Below, piece by piece: positions 13,299-20,543 of a stretch of 26,195 nt of DNA. The DNA is taken from positions 1-26,195 of the forward strand of contig CAZCHK010000033.1 in NCBI GenBank assembly GCA_964498605.1, read 5' to 3'. The notes beneath the pieces are model-generated. The model had not been told where the DNA came from, did no database searches, and saw only the letters and a program-made list of their open reading frames with translations. The stretch comes from JBGQAS01 sp964498605. Its GTDB lineage: Bacteria > Chloroflexota > Anaerolineae > Anaerolineales > Anaerolineaceae. The position numbers and the translations under genes were made by a program. The number at the start of each line of letters is the position of its first letter. The first letter of the stretch is position 1.

Positions 13299-15371
13299 AT
13301 GAAACCAAAACAAGCGCGTATTCCTAAAAATATTTTTTCAAACCGGATCAATGGTTTGATTCTGCTCATGATCCTTGTCATGGGCTTCTACGCGTTTAAA
13401 TTACTGGATATTCAGGTAATCAACGCGTCAAATTATCTTGCCCAGGCTGAAGAAAACCGTATCTCCAATATCAATATCCCCACCCAGCGTGGAATCATCT
13501 ACGACAGGAACGGTTATGTTTTGGCGCAAAACATTGCCTCATTCAATGTGACCATTACACCTGCTTACCTCCCGGACGATATTGGCAATGTTCAGGAGAT
13601 ATACAGGCAGCTTTCAAGATTGATCAATGTCCCTGTCTCGGCGGGGGATTTTAATGAACAATCCGTCAGGAACTTTTCTCCCTGCCAGACCGATTTTGGG
13701 ATTACTGAAATTGTTGCCATACAGGATACGAACGCGCCTTATTCGGCGGTGAGGATCGCCTGCAACATCGATCAAAAGACCGCCATGATGATCAGCGAGA
13801 ATAGCGACAAATGGCCTGGGGTGACAATCGAGGTTGAGGCTGTGCGAGACTATCCTACGGGCTCGTTAACCGCGGCGTTAATTGGTTTTCTGGGTCCTGT
13901 ACCCGCCGCATTACAGGAACAATATGAGGAGCTTGGATTTGTCTCTGGAAGGGACAAGGTGGGATACGCGGGTGCCGAGTTGTCACTGCAGGATTTTTTG
14001 GGCGGCAAGAATGGTTTACGCGTTGTAGAGGTTGACGCTGCTGGAAAAGTCCTCCGGGACATTGAGGCTCCCATTGATCCCGTACCCGGTAACAACATCA
14101 CTCTTACCATCGACACACGCCTGCAATCAGCAGCGGAAGCAGCATTGGTGAGTATGATCCAATCCTGGAATGCGTACCTGAACAGGGTTTTTTCTGAAAA
14201 TGGCGTGGTGATCGCCATGAATCCAAAAACCGGTGAAATTTTAGCGATGGTTTCGTATCCCACCTATGAAAACAACCGCATGGCCAGGTTGATCCCGTAT
14301 GACTATTGGGTGCAGCTTAACAGCGATCCAAACCGTCCCCTTTTCAACCACGCCATTTCCGCGGAATTGCCTCCGGGATCTGTGTTCAAAATGCCAACCG
14401 CCCTTGGAGCCCTTAATGAAAAGGTCGTGACGCCTGAACAGACAGTGTTCGACCCGGGAAAGATCACGATCCTGCAACAGTATTCCCCCAATGACCCTGG
14501 AATCCCGCGAGATTATGTTTGCTGGGAAAAGACCGGCCACGGGTATCAGAACTGGCTGCAAGGGGTCATGAATTCCTGCAATGTCTACTTTTACAAAATC
14601 GGTGGCGGGTACCAAAATGAGGTCCCGGACGGGGGGCTTGGGATATGGAGAATGGGTGAATACGCCAAAGCTTTGGGTTATGGGGTTATCACCGGGATTG
14701 AACTGCCGGGTGAGCAGGATGGCCTCATTCCCAATCCTACCTGGAAGCGTATCGCGCAAAGTGAGAATTGGGCTACAGGGGATACGTATATTTCCGTCAT
14801 GGGGCAGGGATACGTGCTGGCTACGCCACTCCAGGTGCTGGTTTCATTCTCCACGATCGTGAATGATGGAAAGTTAATGAAGCCAACAATCATACGCGAG
14901 GTAAAGGATTCTGAGGGAAATGTGGTTCAATCGTTCCAGCCACAATTGGTTCGGGATATCACCAAGGATCCCGTCATTCAACTCTTTGGTGAAAATGGGC
15001 AGCCGACTGGTGAATTGGTGACCGTCGCTCCCTGGATCCTGGATCTGGCTCAACAGGGTATGAGGTTGGTGGTCACCGAAGGAACCGCAGAGCGGATATT
15101 CGCGACTGCCACAATTCAAACTGGAGGAAAAACCGGCACTGCGGAATACTGTGACAATGTCGCCCAGGAAAAGAATTTATGCCAGCCTGGTAACTGGCCC
15201 GCCCACGCCTGGTATGTAGGCTACGCGCCGTACGACGACCCGGAGATCGCCGTCGTCGCTTTTGTGTACAATGGCACGGAGGGAGCGACTGTGGCAGCAC
15301 CGATCGTTCGCCAGGTTCTAGAGGCCTACTTTGAATTCAAGGCCATAGACGCAGGGTCGATCATAAATTAA
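13299..15371 (+). CDS. mrdA: Penicillin-binding protein 2, elongation-specific transpeptidase
   Basis: A 690-residue class B penicillin-binding protein. There is one N-terminal signal anchor (about residues 20-40), then the pedestal/dimerisation domain with TQRGIIYDRNGYVLA, then the transpeptidase domain. The active-site motifs are S361-x-x-K364 (PPGSVFKM), S426-C-N428 (SCNVYFY) and K611-T-G613 (GGKTGTAE). It cross-links peptidoglycan on the outer membrane face in partnership with RodA, whose gene is four genes downstream. The catalytic domain has extra segments (for example around YDYWVQLNSDPNRP and EYCDNVAQEKNLCQPGNWPA) relative to the shorter enterobacterial protein. Its stop codon overlaps the minC start (TAATG). 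Confidence 0.97.
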   Translation: MKPKQARIPKNIFSNRINGLILLMILVMGFYAFKLLDIQVINASNYLAQAEENRISNINIPTQRGIIYDRNGYVLAQNIASFNVTITPAYLPDDIGNVQEIYRQLSRLINVPVSAGDFNEQSVRNFSPCQTDFGITEIVAIQDTNAPYSAVRIACNIDQKTAMMISENSDKWPGVTIEVEAVRDYPTGSLTAALIGFLGPVPAALQEQYEELGFVSGRDKVGYAGAELSLQDFLGGKNGLRVVEVDAAGKVLRDIEAPIDPVPGNNITLTIDTRLQSAAEAALVSMIQSWNAYLNRVFSENGVVIAMNPKTGEILAMVSYPTYENNRMARLIPYDYWVQLNSDPNRPLFNHAISAELPPGSVFKMPTALGALNEKVVTPEQTVFDPGKITILQQYSPNDPGIPRDYVCWEKTGHGYQNWLQGVMNSCNVYFYKIGGGYQNEVPDGGLGIWRMGEYAKALGYGVITGIELPGEQDGLIPNPTWKRIAQSENWATGDTYISVMGQGYVLATPLQVLVSFSTIVNDGKLMKPTIIREVKDSEGNVVQSFQPQLVRDITKDPVIQLFGENGQPTGELVTVAPWILDLAQQGMRLVVTEGTAERIFATATIQTGGKTGTAEYCDNVAQEKNLCQPGNWPAHAWYVGYAPYDDPEIAVVAFVYNGTEGATVAAPIVRQVLEAYFEFKAIDAGSIIN

Positions 15372-16081
15372 TGGAAAATATCAACCCTGCTCGGACCAAT
15401 CCGATGAACAAGAACATTGTCATCAAAGGGATCAAGGAAGGTTTGCTTGTTTCTATTGGCGATGGTTGTTGGGAAGAATTATGCGCGCATCTCATCCAGC
15501 AGATCGACCTGAAACCTGATTTCTTCAAGGGCGCGATGCTCGTACTGGATGTAGGCTTCCGCGTACTTCATCCGCTGGAAGTCGAGGGATTAAGAGTGCA
15601 GTTAATTTCAAGAGGTCTAGGAATAGCGCACTTCATCACGGATTCGCCAACGACAAAGATCACCTTGAAAACGCTCGGGTTGGATGAAAAGAAAATTGAT
15701 TCCACCACAGCAAGAGATCTGGTCCCGTTGAACACGCAGCTGGATGGTGAAAATGCCTTGCTGATCAATCGGACGCTTCGATCAGGAAACAAGATCCATT
15801 ATCCCGGGCATGTTGTCGTGATCGGTGATGTTAATCCTGGCTCTGAGATCATTGCCAGTGGAAGCGTGGTGATCTGGGGCAGGTTAAAGGGGCAAATACA
15901 CGCTGGAGCGGAAGGGGACATCAAAGCTGTTATCTGCGCGCTGGAAATCGATAAGGCGAATATCACCATCGCCAGGATAACCGAATTGACTCAAACAAAA
16001 AAATGGAAAAAAGGAGCAAGCATCATCCTGGTTGAAAATAATACGCTGATCTTGAAAAATTGGTTGGGCAGGTTTGGATAG
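15371..16081 (+). CDS. minC: Septum-site-determining protein MinC
   Basis: A 236-residue protein with the two-domain MinC layout. A less conserved N-terminal FtsZ-inhibiting domain (about residues 12-110) is followed by a C-terminal right-handed beta-helix domain (about 130-225) with the conserved LRSGNKIHYPGHVVVIGDVN and GSVVIWGRLKGQIHAGAEG, which binds MinD. It blocks FtsZ ring assembly away from midcell. The start overlaps the mrdA stop by one base, so it is translationally coupled to the wall synthesis gene. An internal ATG (residue 12) is an alternative start. minD follows six bases downstream. Confidence 0.94.
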   Translation: MENINPARTNPMNKNIVIKGIKEGLLVSIGDGCWEELCAHLIQQIDLKPDFFKGAMLVLDVGFRVLHPLEVEGLRVQLISRGLGIAHFITDSPTTKITLKTLGLDEKKIDSTTARDLVPLNTQLDGENALLINRTLRSGNKIHYPGHVVVIGDVNPGSEIIASGSVVIWGRLKGQIHAGAEGDIKAVICALEIDKANITIARITELTQTKKWKKGASIILVENNTLILKNWLGRFG

Positions 16082-16087
16082 AAATGG

Positions 16088-16891
16088 ATGAACATGGTGG
16101 CAACTGCTGTAACATTCACTTCCGGTAAAGGAGGCGTGGGAAAAACCACGGCGACAGCAAATGTAGCTGTCGCATTGGCAATGCAGGATCAGAAGGTAGT
16201 CTGCATTGATGGTGATATTGGATTGCGAAACCTGGATGTTGTGCTCGGCCTGGAAAACAGGATCGTCTATGACATTGTGGATGTCGTGGAAGGCCGCTGC
16301 CGCATCAACCAGGCGATGATACACGATAAGCGGTTGGATTCCCTGTATCTCATTCCAGCCGCGCAGACCCGGGATAAGACAGCGATTTCTCCCAGCGACA
16401 TGATCAAAGTTGTCAGCGATCTGAAGGAAATGGTCGATTGGATACTCATCGATTCTCCTGCTGGAATAGAGCGCGGGTTCCGTAACGCCATCGCTCCCGC
16501 GGATCTGGTTGTTGTGGTTACGAATCCCGAAGTGTCTGCTGTACGAGATGCAGACCGCATCATCGGCATTACTGAGGCTGAAGAGAAAGGACCGGCAAAA
16601 CTTCTCATCAACCGATTTAATGCAACCATGGTGAGACGGGGAGACATGCTGGCCTCGGACGACGTGCTGGACTTGTTGGCCATACCGCTGCTTGGAATCG
16701 TCCCTGAAGATGAAGCGGTGATCATCAGCACGAACAGGGGTCAGCCTGTCGCATTGGAGAACCGGACAAAAGCCTCTCAAGCTTTCCATAATGTGGCAGC
16801 TCGATTGATGGGCAGGGATGTGCCGATCCTGGACTTTGAAAAAAACCAGAACTTCCTGACAAAAATGTTCCGCCAGGGAGGAAAATCATGA
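16088..16891 (+). CDS. minD: Septum-site-determining ATPase MinD
   Basis: A 267-residue ParA/MinD-family ATPase. It has the deviant Walker A TSGKGGVGKTT (about residues 10-20), switch I-type DGDIGLRNLDVVLGLENR, and Walker B-type ILIDSPAGIE. The C-terminus ends in an amphipathic stretch (NFLTKMFRQGGKS) fitting the membrane-targeting helix of MinD. It recruits MinC to the membrane, and MinE stimulates its ATPase. ATG 16088 is used; ATG 16094 is also possible and changes only two residues. It overlaps minE by four bases (ATGA). Confidence 0.97.
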   Translation: MNMVATAVTFTSGKGGVGKTTATANVAVALAMQDQKVVCIDGDIGLRNLDVVLGLENRIVYDIVDVVEGRCRINQAMIHDKRLDSLYLIPAAQTRDKTAISPSDMIKVVSDLKEMVDWILIDSPAGIERGFRNAIAPADLVVVVTNPEVSAVRDADRIIGITEAEEKGPAKLLINRFNATMVRRGDMLASDDVLDLLAIPLLGIVPEDEAVIISTNRGQPVALENRTKASQAFHNVAARLMGRDVPILDFEKNQNFLTKMFRQGGKS

Positions 16892-17157
16892 CCTCCTGGA
16901 TAAACAAGACCATGGGCCGGAAGAAGACAAGCGCTCAGAGCGCTAAAGACCGGCTGCGCCTGGTCCTGATACAGGATAGGACCAGTCTGTCGCCCACCCA
17001 GATGGAAGAGTTAAAAAATGAGTTATTGAAAGTCATTTCCCGTTACGTTGTTTTTGATCAGAATGCAGTCAAAATCGGGGTGACTCATGAGGGAAGAGAG
17101 CAGCGCCTGACTGCCGATATCCCCATCGTGGATTCGGGTAAACAAAGGGGTAGATAG
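16888..17157 (+). CDS. minE: Cell-division topological specificity factor MinE
   Basis: An 89-residue protein of normal MinE length. The conserved segment AKDRLRLVLIQDRTSLSPTQ (about residues 19-38) is the MinD-contacting region, followed by the dimerisation domain (ELLKVISRYVVFDQNAVKIG). The N-terminus is polar with a basic patch (KTMGRKKTS) rather than strongly hydrophobic. It stimulates MinD ATP hydrolysis and so drives pole-to-pole oscillation where that has been studied. It overlaps the minD stop, and rodA begins seven bases downstream. Its presence shows that this is a MinCDE rather than a MinCD/DivIVA system. Confidence 0.95.
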   Translation: MTSWINKTMGRKKTSAQSAKDRLRLVLIQDRTSLSPTQMEELKNELLKVISRYVVFDQNAVKIGVTHEGREQRLTADIPIVDSGKQRGR

Positions 17158-17164
17158 CAATTCA

Positions 17165-18262
17165 ATGTTATCAAAAGGCATCTGGAAGAACTTTGATTAT
17201 TGGCTTTTTGGAAGCGTTATCTTCCTGGAAGTTTTCGGGATCATTATGATTCAATCTGCGATAGCCAATAACCCTGAACTTGCCACAGCTCCCTCGCGCC
17301 AGACTGTTTTTTTGGGTATTTCTGTCGTCGTCATCATTATTGCCGCTTTGATTGATTACAACTATTGGGCAGGTTTTGTTCGGTTTTTGTATATTTTTTC
17401 GTTTGCAGTCCTGGCGATATTGCTGATTATCGGCTCCGCCCGATTTGGTTCTGCAAGATGGATCGAGACGGAGTTATTCTCCATTCAGCCTGCAGAGATT
17501 GTGCAGATCATCATGATCATCGTGATGGCCTATTATTTCTCAAAAACCAAGGATGATGTGCATGGCTGGATGTGGATTGGGAAGAGCTTTCTACTCATCA
17601 CCGGGGTGGCAATCTGGATCCTCCTGCAGCCCAAATTGAGCACCACGATCGTTTTATACGTGTTGTGGTTCGCAATGATCTGGTTAAGTGGTTTGCCATC
17701 CAAATACATCATTACGTTCATCCTGGCTGCTGTCGTTCTTGTTGTGGCGATGTTTCCGCTGCTTGAGGATTACCAGCAGCAGCGGGTTATAAATTTTGTT
17801 TTCCCGGATCCAGACGCCCGTTATGGCGAAACCTACAATGTGGATCAGGCTCTCATTACCATTGGTTCGGGAGGACTGTTAGGGCAGGGATACGGCCAGG
17901 GAACACAAGTGCAGCTGCGATTTCTTAAAGTGAGACACACGGACTTCATTTTCGCAAGCATTGCCGAGGAATTTGGATTCGTGGGCACAATTTTGATCAT
18001 CGCCCTGATGGTTTTTGTCGTGTTCCGCTGCGTTCGGGCTGGAAGACAGGCAAAAGATATGTTCGGGCAGCTGATTGCGTACGGGGTTGCCACATTGCTC
18101 TTTTTTCAAATGGCCGTTAATATTGGGGTCAATCTACGGTTGATCCCTGTGACGGGTTTAACCTTACCGTTCATCAGTTACGGCGGCAGCTCGCTGATTT
18201 CCCTTTCCATTGGAATCGGGCTGGTTGAAAGCGTGGCAGCAAGAAGAAAGGTCATCCTTTAG
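17165..18262 (+). CDS. rodA: Peptidoglycan glycosyltransferase RodA (SEDS family)
   Basis: A 365-residue polytopic membrane protein of the FtsW/RodA/SpoVE family with about ten hydrophobic helices. Family motifs are present: ARWIETELFSIQPAEI (about residues 98-113), the extracytoplasmic segment with RHTDFIFASIAEEFGFVG (about 258-275) and the C-terminal LPFISYGGSSLI (about 336-347). RodA polymerises lipid II into glycan strands and pairs with PBP2. Separation of rodA from mrdA by minCDE is unusual, as the two are often adjacent. GGGG(TA) lies upstream of ATG 17165. gltX follows 16 bases downstream. Confidence 0.95.
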   Translation: MLSKGIWKNFDYWLFGSVIFLEVFGIIMIQSAIANNPELATAPSRQTVFLGISVVVIIIAALIDYNYWAGFVRFLYIFSFAVLAILLIIGSARFGSARWIETELFSIQPAEIVQIIMIIVMAYYFSKTKDDVHGWMWIGKSFLLITGVAIWILLQPKLSTTIVLYVLWFAMIWLSGLPSKYIITFILAAVVLVVAMFPLLEDYQQQRVINFVFPDPDARYGETYNVDQALITIGSGGLLGQGYGQGTQVQLRFLKVRHTDFIFASIAEEFGFVGTILIIALMVFVVFRCVRAGRQAKDMFGQLIAYGVATLLFFQMAVNIGVNLRLIPVTGLTLPFISYGGSSLISLSIGIGLVESVAARRKVIL

Positions 18263-18278
18263 AAAAGAGAGAAGAAAT

Positions 18279-19763
18279 ATGGAACCTGTGAGAGTTCGAT
18301 TCGCCCCATCACCAACCGGACATATGCACCTGGGCAGTGCCAGGACTGCGCTGTATGATTACCTGATCGCCAAGCAGACCGGAGGTCAATTCATTCTGCG
18401 GATCGAGGACACCGATCGTAATCGATATGTTGAAGGTGCCGAAGAAGAATTGATAGAAGGTTTACGTTGGTTAGGGATTGATTTCGATGAAGGCCCGGGA
18501 AAGGATGGCCCTTTCGGACCGTACCGTCAATCTGAGAGGAAAGATATCTATCGAAAACACGCTGAGCGGCTGGTAGAGACCGGTCACGCCTATTTTTGTT
18601 TCTGCACGCAAGAGCGCCTTTCCCAGGTCAGGCAGGAACAGCAGAAGAATAAGGATATTCCCCATTATGATGGGCTTTGCAGGAGTTTGACTTTTGCTGA
18701 GGCGAAGAAAAGAGTTGACTCTGGGGAGAAGTACGTTATTCGCTTCAAGGCACCTCGGGAAGGTAAAACAACGGTTCACGATGAGATCAGGGGTGACATC
18801 ACGGTGGAAAACCGCACGATCGATGATTACATCATCGTAAAATCAGACGGCTGGGCGCTGTATCATCTTGCGGCGATGGTGGACGATCACGAGATGAAAA
18901 TTACGCATGTCATCCGCGGTTCGGAGTGGCTGCCCACGTTTCCATTGCACGCGCTGATCGTGCGAGCTTTGGGGTGGGCGGAGCCGAAATGGCTTCACCT
19001 GAGTGTCTTCTTAAAACCAAGCGGCAAAGGAAAGATGAGCAAGAGAGAAGCAGCGGATCTGATGAAGGACGGCTATTCGATTTTTGTCAAAGACCTGAAA
19101 GAGCTGGGGTATCTTCCCGAAGCCGTAAACAATTGGATCGCGTTGATGGGCTGGAGCTACGATGATCACACTGAGTTCTTTGAATTGGATGATCTGGTTA
19201 AGAAGTTCAGCTTAGATCATTTGAATCCATCTCCTGCTGCGATAAACTTTACGAAGCTCGATCACTTCAATGGCTTGCACATAAGGAAACTGGATAGCGA
19301 CCAGCTCGCGGATAGGATCGAGCCATTTTTCCGAAACAAGTACGCGATGGTGGACAAAGCACTGCTCAAAAGGATCGCCCCAGCAATTCAGGAGCGGATA
19401 GGGACGCTGGATGAAGCCGTGGTTATGGCCGGCTTTTTTTTCGAGGAAAATATTATCGTAGAGCAGATTGACCTCATGGTGAAAGGATTGACGCGAGAGC
19501 AGGTTCTCAGTATTTTAGCCAAGGCGCGTGACCGGTTGATGAAATGCAAACCATGGTCCAAGGTGGATATCGAAGAATCCATGCGGGCGTTGGTCGCGGA
19601 TGTGAATCTGACTAACGGCCAGGTGTTCAGCGTACTTCGCGTAGCCATCACGGGACAGAAGGTCAGTCCTCCGCTGTTTGATTGTATTGAGATCCTCGGC
19701 GAGGAAAAGGTCCTGAGCAGGTTAGGATCCTGCTTGAATATGCTCAATCCAGGCAATTCATAG
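18279..19763 (+). CDS. gltX: Glutamyl-tRNA synthetase
   Basis: A 494-residue class I synthetase that charges tRNA-Glu. The HIGH-type motif is in RFAPSPTGHMHLGSARTAL near the N-terminus, and the KMSKS-type motif is GKGKMSKREA (about residues 247-256). The C-terminal helical anticodon-binding domain extends to the end, and length is normal. The frame is open upstream to 18210, inside rodA, but ATG 18279 with a purine-rich AAGAGAGAAGAA ribosome-binding region gives the family-typical MEPVRVRFAPSPTG start. It is the last protein gene of the operon and is followed 33 bases later by tRNA-Gln. In many bacteria lacking glutaminyl-tRNA synthetase, this enzyme also glutamylates tRNA-Gln for later amidation by GatCAB; whether that holds here cannot be read from the window. 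Confidence 0.97.
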   Translation: MEPVRVRFAPSPTGHMHLGSARTALYDYLIAKQTGGQFILRIEDTDRNRYVEGAEEELIEGLRWLGIDFDEGPGKDGPFGPYRQSERKDIYRKHAERLVETGHAYFCFCTQERLSQVRQEQQKNKDIPHYDGLCRSLTFAEAKKRVDSGEKYVIRFKAPREGKTTVHDEIRGDITVENRTIDDYIIVKSDGWALYHLAAMVDDHEMKITHVIRGSEWLPTFPLHALIVRALGWAEPKWLHLSVFLKPSGKGKMSKREAADLMKDGYSIFVKDLKELGYLPEAVNNWIALMGWSYDDHTEFFELDDLVKKFSLDHLNPSPAAINFTKLDHFNGLHIRKLDSDQLADRIEPFFRNKYAMVDKALLKRIAPAIQERIGTLDEAVVMAGFFFEENIIVEQIDLMVKGLTREQVLSILAKARDRLMKCKPWSKVDIEESMRALVADVNLTNGQVFSVLRVAITGQKVSPPLFDCIEILGEEKVLSRLGSCLNMLNPGNS

Positions 19764-19785
19764 CGAACAAAAATTATGGTAAAAT
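19757..19785 (+). promoter_or_regulatory. Candidate promoter of tRNA-Gln
   Basis: TTCATA (19757-19762, four of six bases of the -35 consensus) is followed by 17 bases and TAAAAT (19780-19785). TGG just before the -10 gives an extended -10 motif. The -35 overlaps the gltX stop codon. The core TTATGGTA(A/T)AAT is nearly identical to the mreB promoter core. The -10 ends 11 bases before the tRNA. Confidence 0.6.
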
Positions 19786-19796
19786 ACTTTTCGCAT

Positions 19797-19870
19797 TGGG
19801 GGCTCGTCTAACGGCAGGACAGCAGACTCTGAATCTGTTTGTAGAGGTTCGAATCCTTTGCCCCCAGCCA
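19797..19870 (+). tRNA. tRNA-Gln (anticodon CTG)
   Basis: A complete cloverleaf. The acceptor TGGGGGC pairs with GCCCCCA, the U-A first pair being typical of bacterial tRNA-Gln. The discriminator is G and the 3' CCA is encoded. The anticodon loop CTCTGAA gives CTG, reading codon CAG, and the T loop is TTCGAAT. It lies directly downstream of gltX on the same strand and before a strong terminator. Confidence 0.96.
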
Positions 19871-19874
19871 TGAT

Positions 19875-19904
19875 CTAAAACCCCCTCGGCGGGGTTTTAG
19901 TTTT
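19875..19904 (+). terminator. Rho-independent terminator of the mreB-gltX-tRNA-Gln unit
   Basis: CTAAAACCCC (19875-19884) pairs perfectly with GGGGTTTTAG (19891-19900) around a six-base loop and is followed by TTTT. It starts four bases after the tRNA-Gln CCA and closes the long rightward transcription unit. Confidence 0.85.
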
Positions 19905-20413
19905 AACAGGTGGGTCTTTCTTTGATATGGAATCATCATCCTGAGTAACCGCGGCTGCACTGGAGGATTGGGCGCTTATCCTGATTCCGGCAGAACGATC
20001 AAGCCTTGTCAAGCTTGAACGGAGTGTAATGCTTGTTCCAAAGAGAATGACGCTGATTGGTGTTGCAATGACTGCCGCTGGCAGCAGGGTACACTGGTTG
20101 AGCTTTGGTTGCGTTCTCTGCTTTAGGCATTATGTACAATAATCAAATGGAGAAACGCAATGCATTTCTCGCGGTTCGCAGAAGATCTCCATTGCCAGCA
20201 TTGTTGGAAATCTCAAAAGGCTGGAGAGCGGCCACTTGAGGGAGACAGCATTCCATTTTATGATCAGACAGAGCCTGGTAATCATTCATTAAAAAATTAA
20301 CATATCTGCTTCGCCGTAAGGATTGGCATGTCGTATGGTATCTGAACCCTGGGCAAATAAAACCTCTTTCATTGCAGGGAGGTAATCATCTGTTCTGCAC
20401 GCGTGACGTGTAG
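19905..20413. other. About 500 bases without a recognisable gene
   Basis: This is the largest non-coding gap in the window, lying between the tRNA-Gln terminator and the glmS terminator. I see no tRNA, no transposase or integrase remnant, and no protein family in any frame. Local features are a small hairpin (TCAAGC 19999-20004 with GCTTGA 20013-20018) and a weak 46-codon ORF at 20160-20300. It could be a decayed gene, an unrecognised small RNA or plain spacer. Confidence 0.6.
20160..20300 (+). CDS. Possible 46-residue small protein of unknown function
   Basis: An open frame starting MHFSRFAEDLHCQHCWK, with GGAG seven bases before the ATG and a TAA stop. A TACAAT box at 20135-20140 could be a -10, with no good -35. 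The peptide carries one CxxC pair (C12, C15) and is otherwise polar. I recognise no family. Support is limited to the ribosome-binding site and the start and stop codons; an overlapping frame reads equally well, so it may not be real. Confidence 0.2.
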   Translation: MHFSRFAEDLHCQHCWKSQKAGERPLEGDSIPFYDQTEPGNHSLKN

Positions 20414-20441
20414 AAAAAAACCACCTCCAATGGGTGGTTTT
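20414..20441 (-). terminator. Rho-independent terminator downstream of glmS
   Basis: On the minus strand AAAACCACC (20433-20441) pairs with GGTGGTTTT (20417-20425) across a seven-base loop, followed by further T residues (from 20416 down to 20414). It lies about 100 bases after the glmS stop. The A- and T-flanks make it potentially bidirectional. Confidence 0.75.
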
Positions 20442-20543
20442 GATTCTGGTCGGTGGTCAGTGCTGCGATAAAGACCTGCAGTACGGTCCTGGCAAATCAG
20501 CCCGATGGCTTGATCCACCTCCAGGATCCGACAGATGCGCAAG

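Noticed and set aside
18210..18278. A 23-residue N-terminal extension of gltX inside rodA
   Set aside because: The conserved synthetase N-terminus begins at ATG 18279, and the extension is only the rodA 3' end read in another frame.
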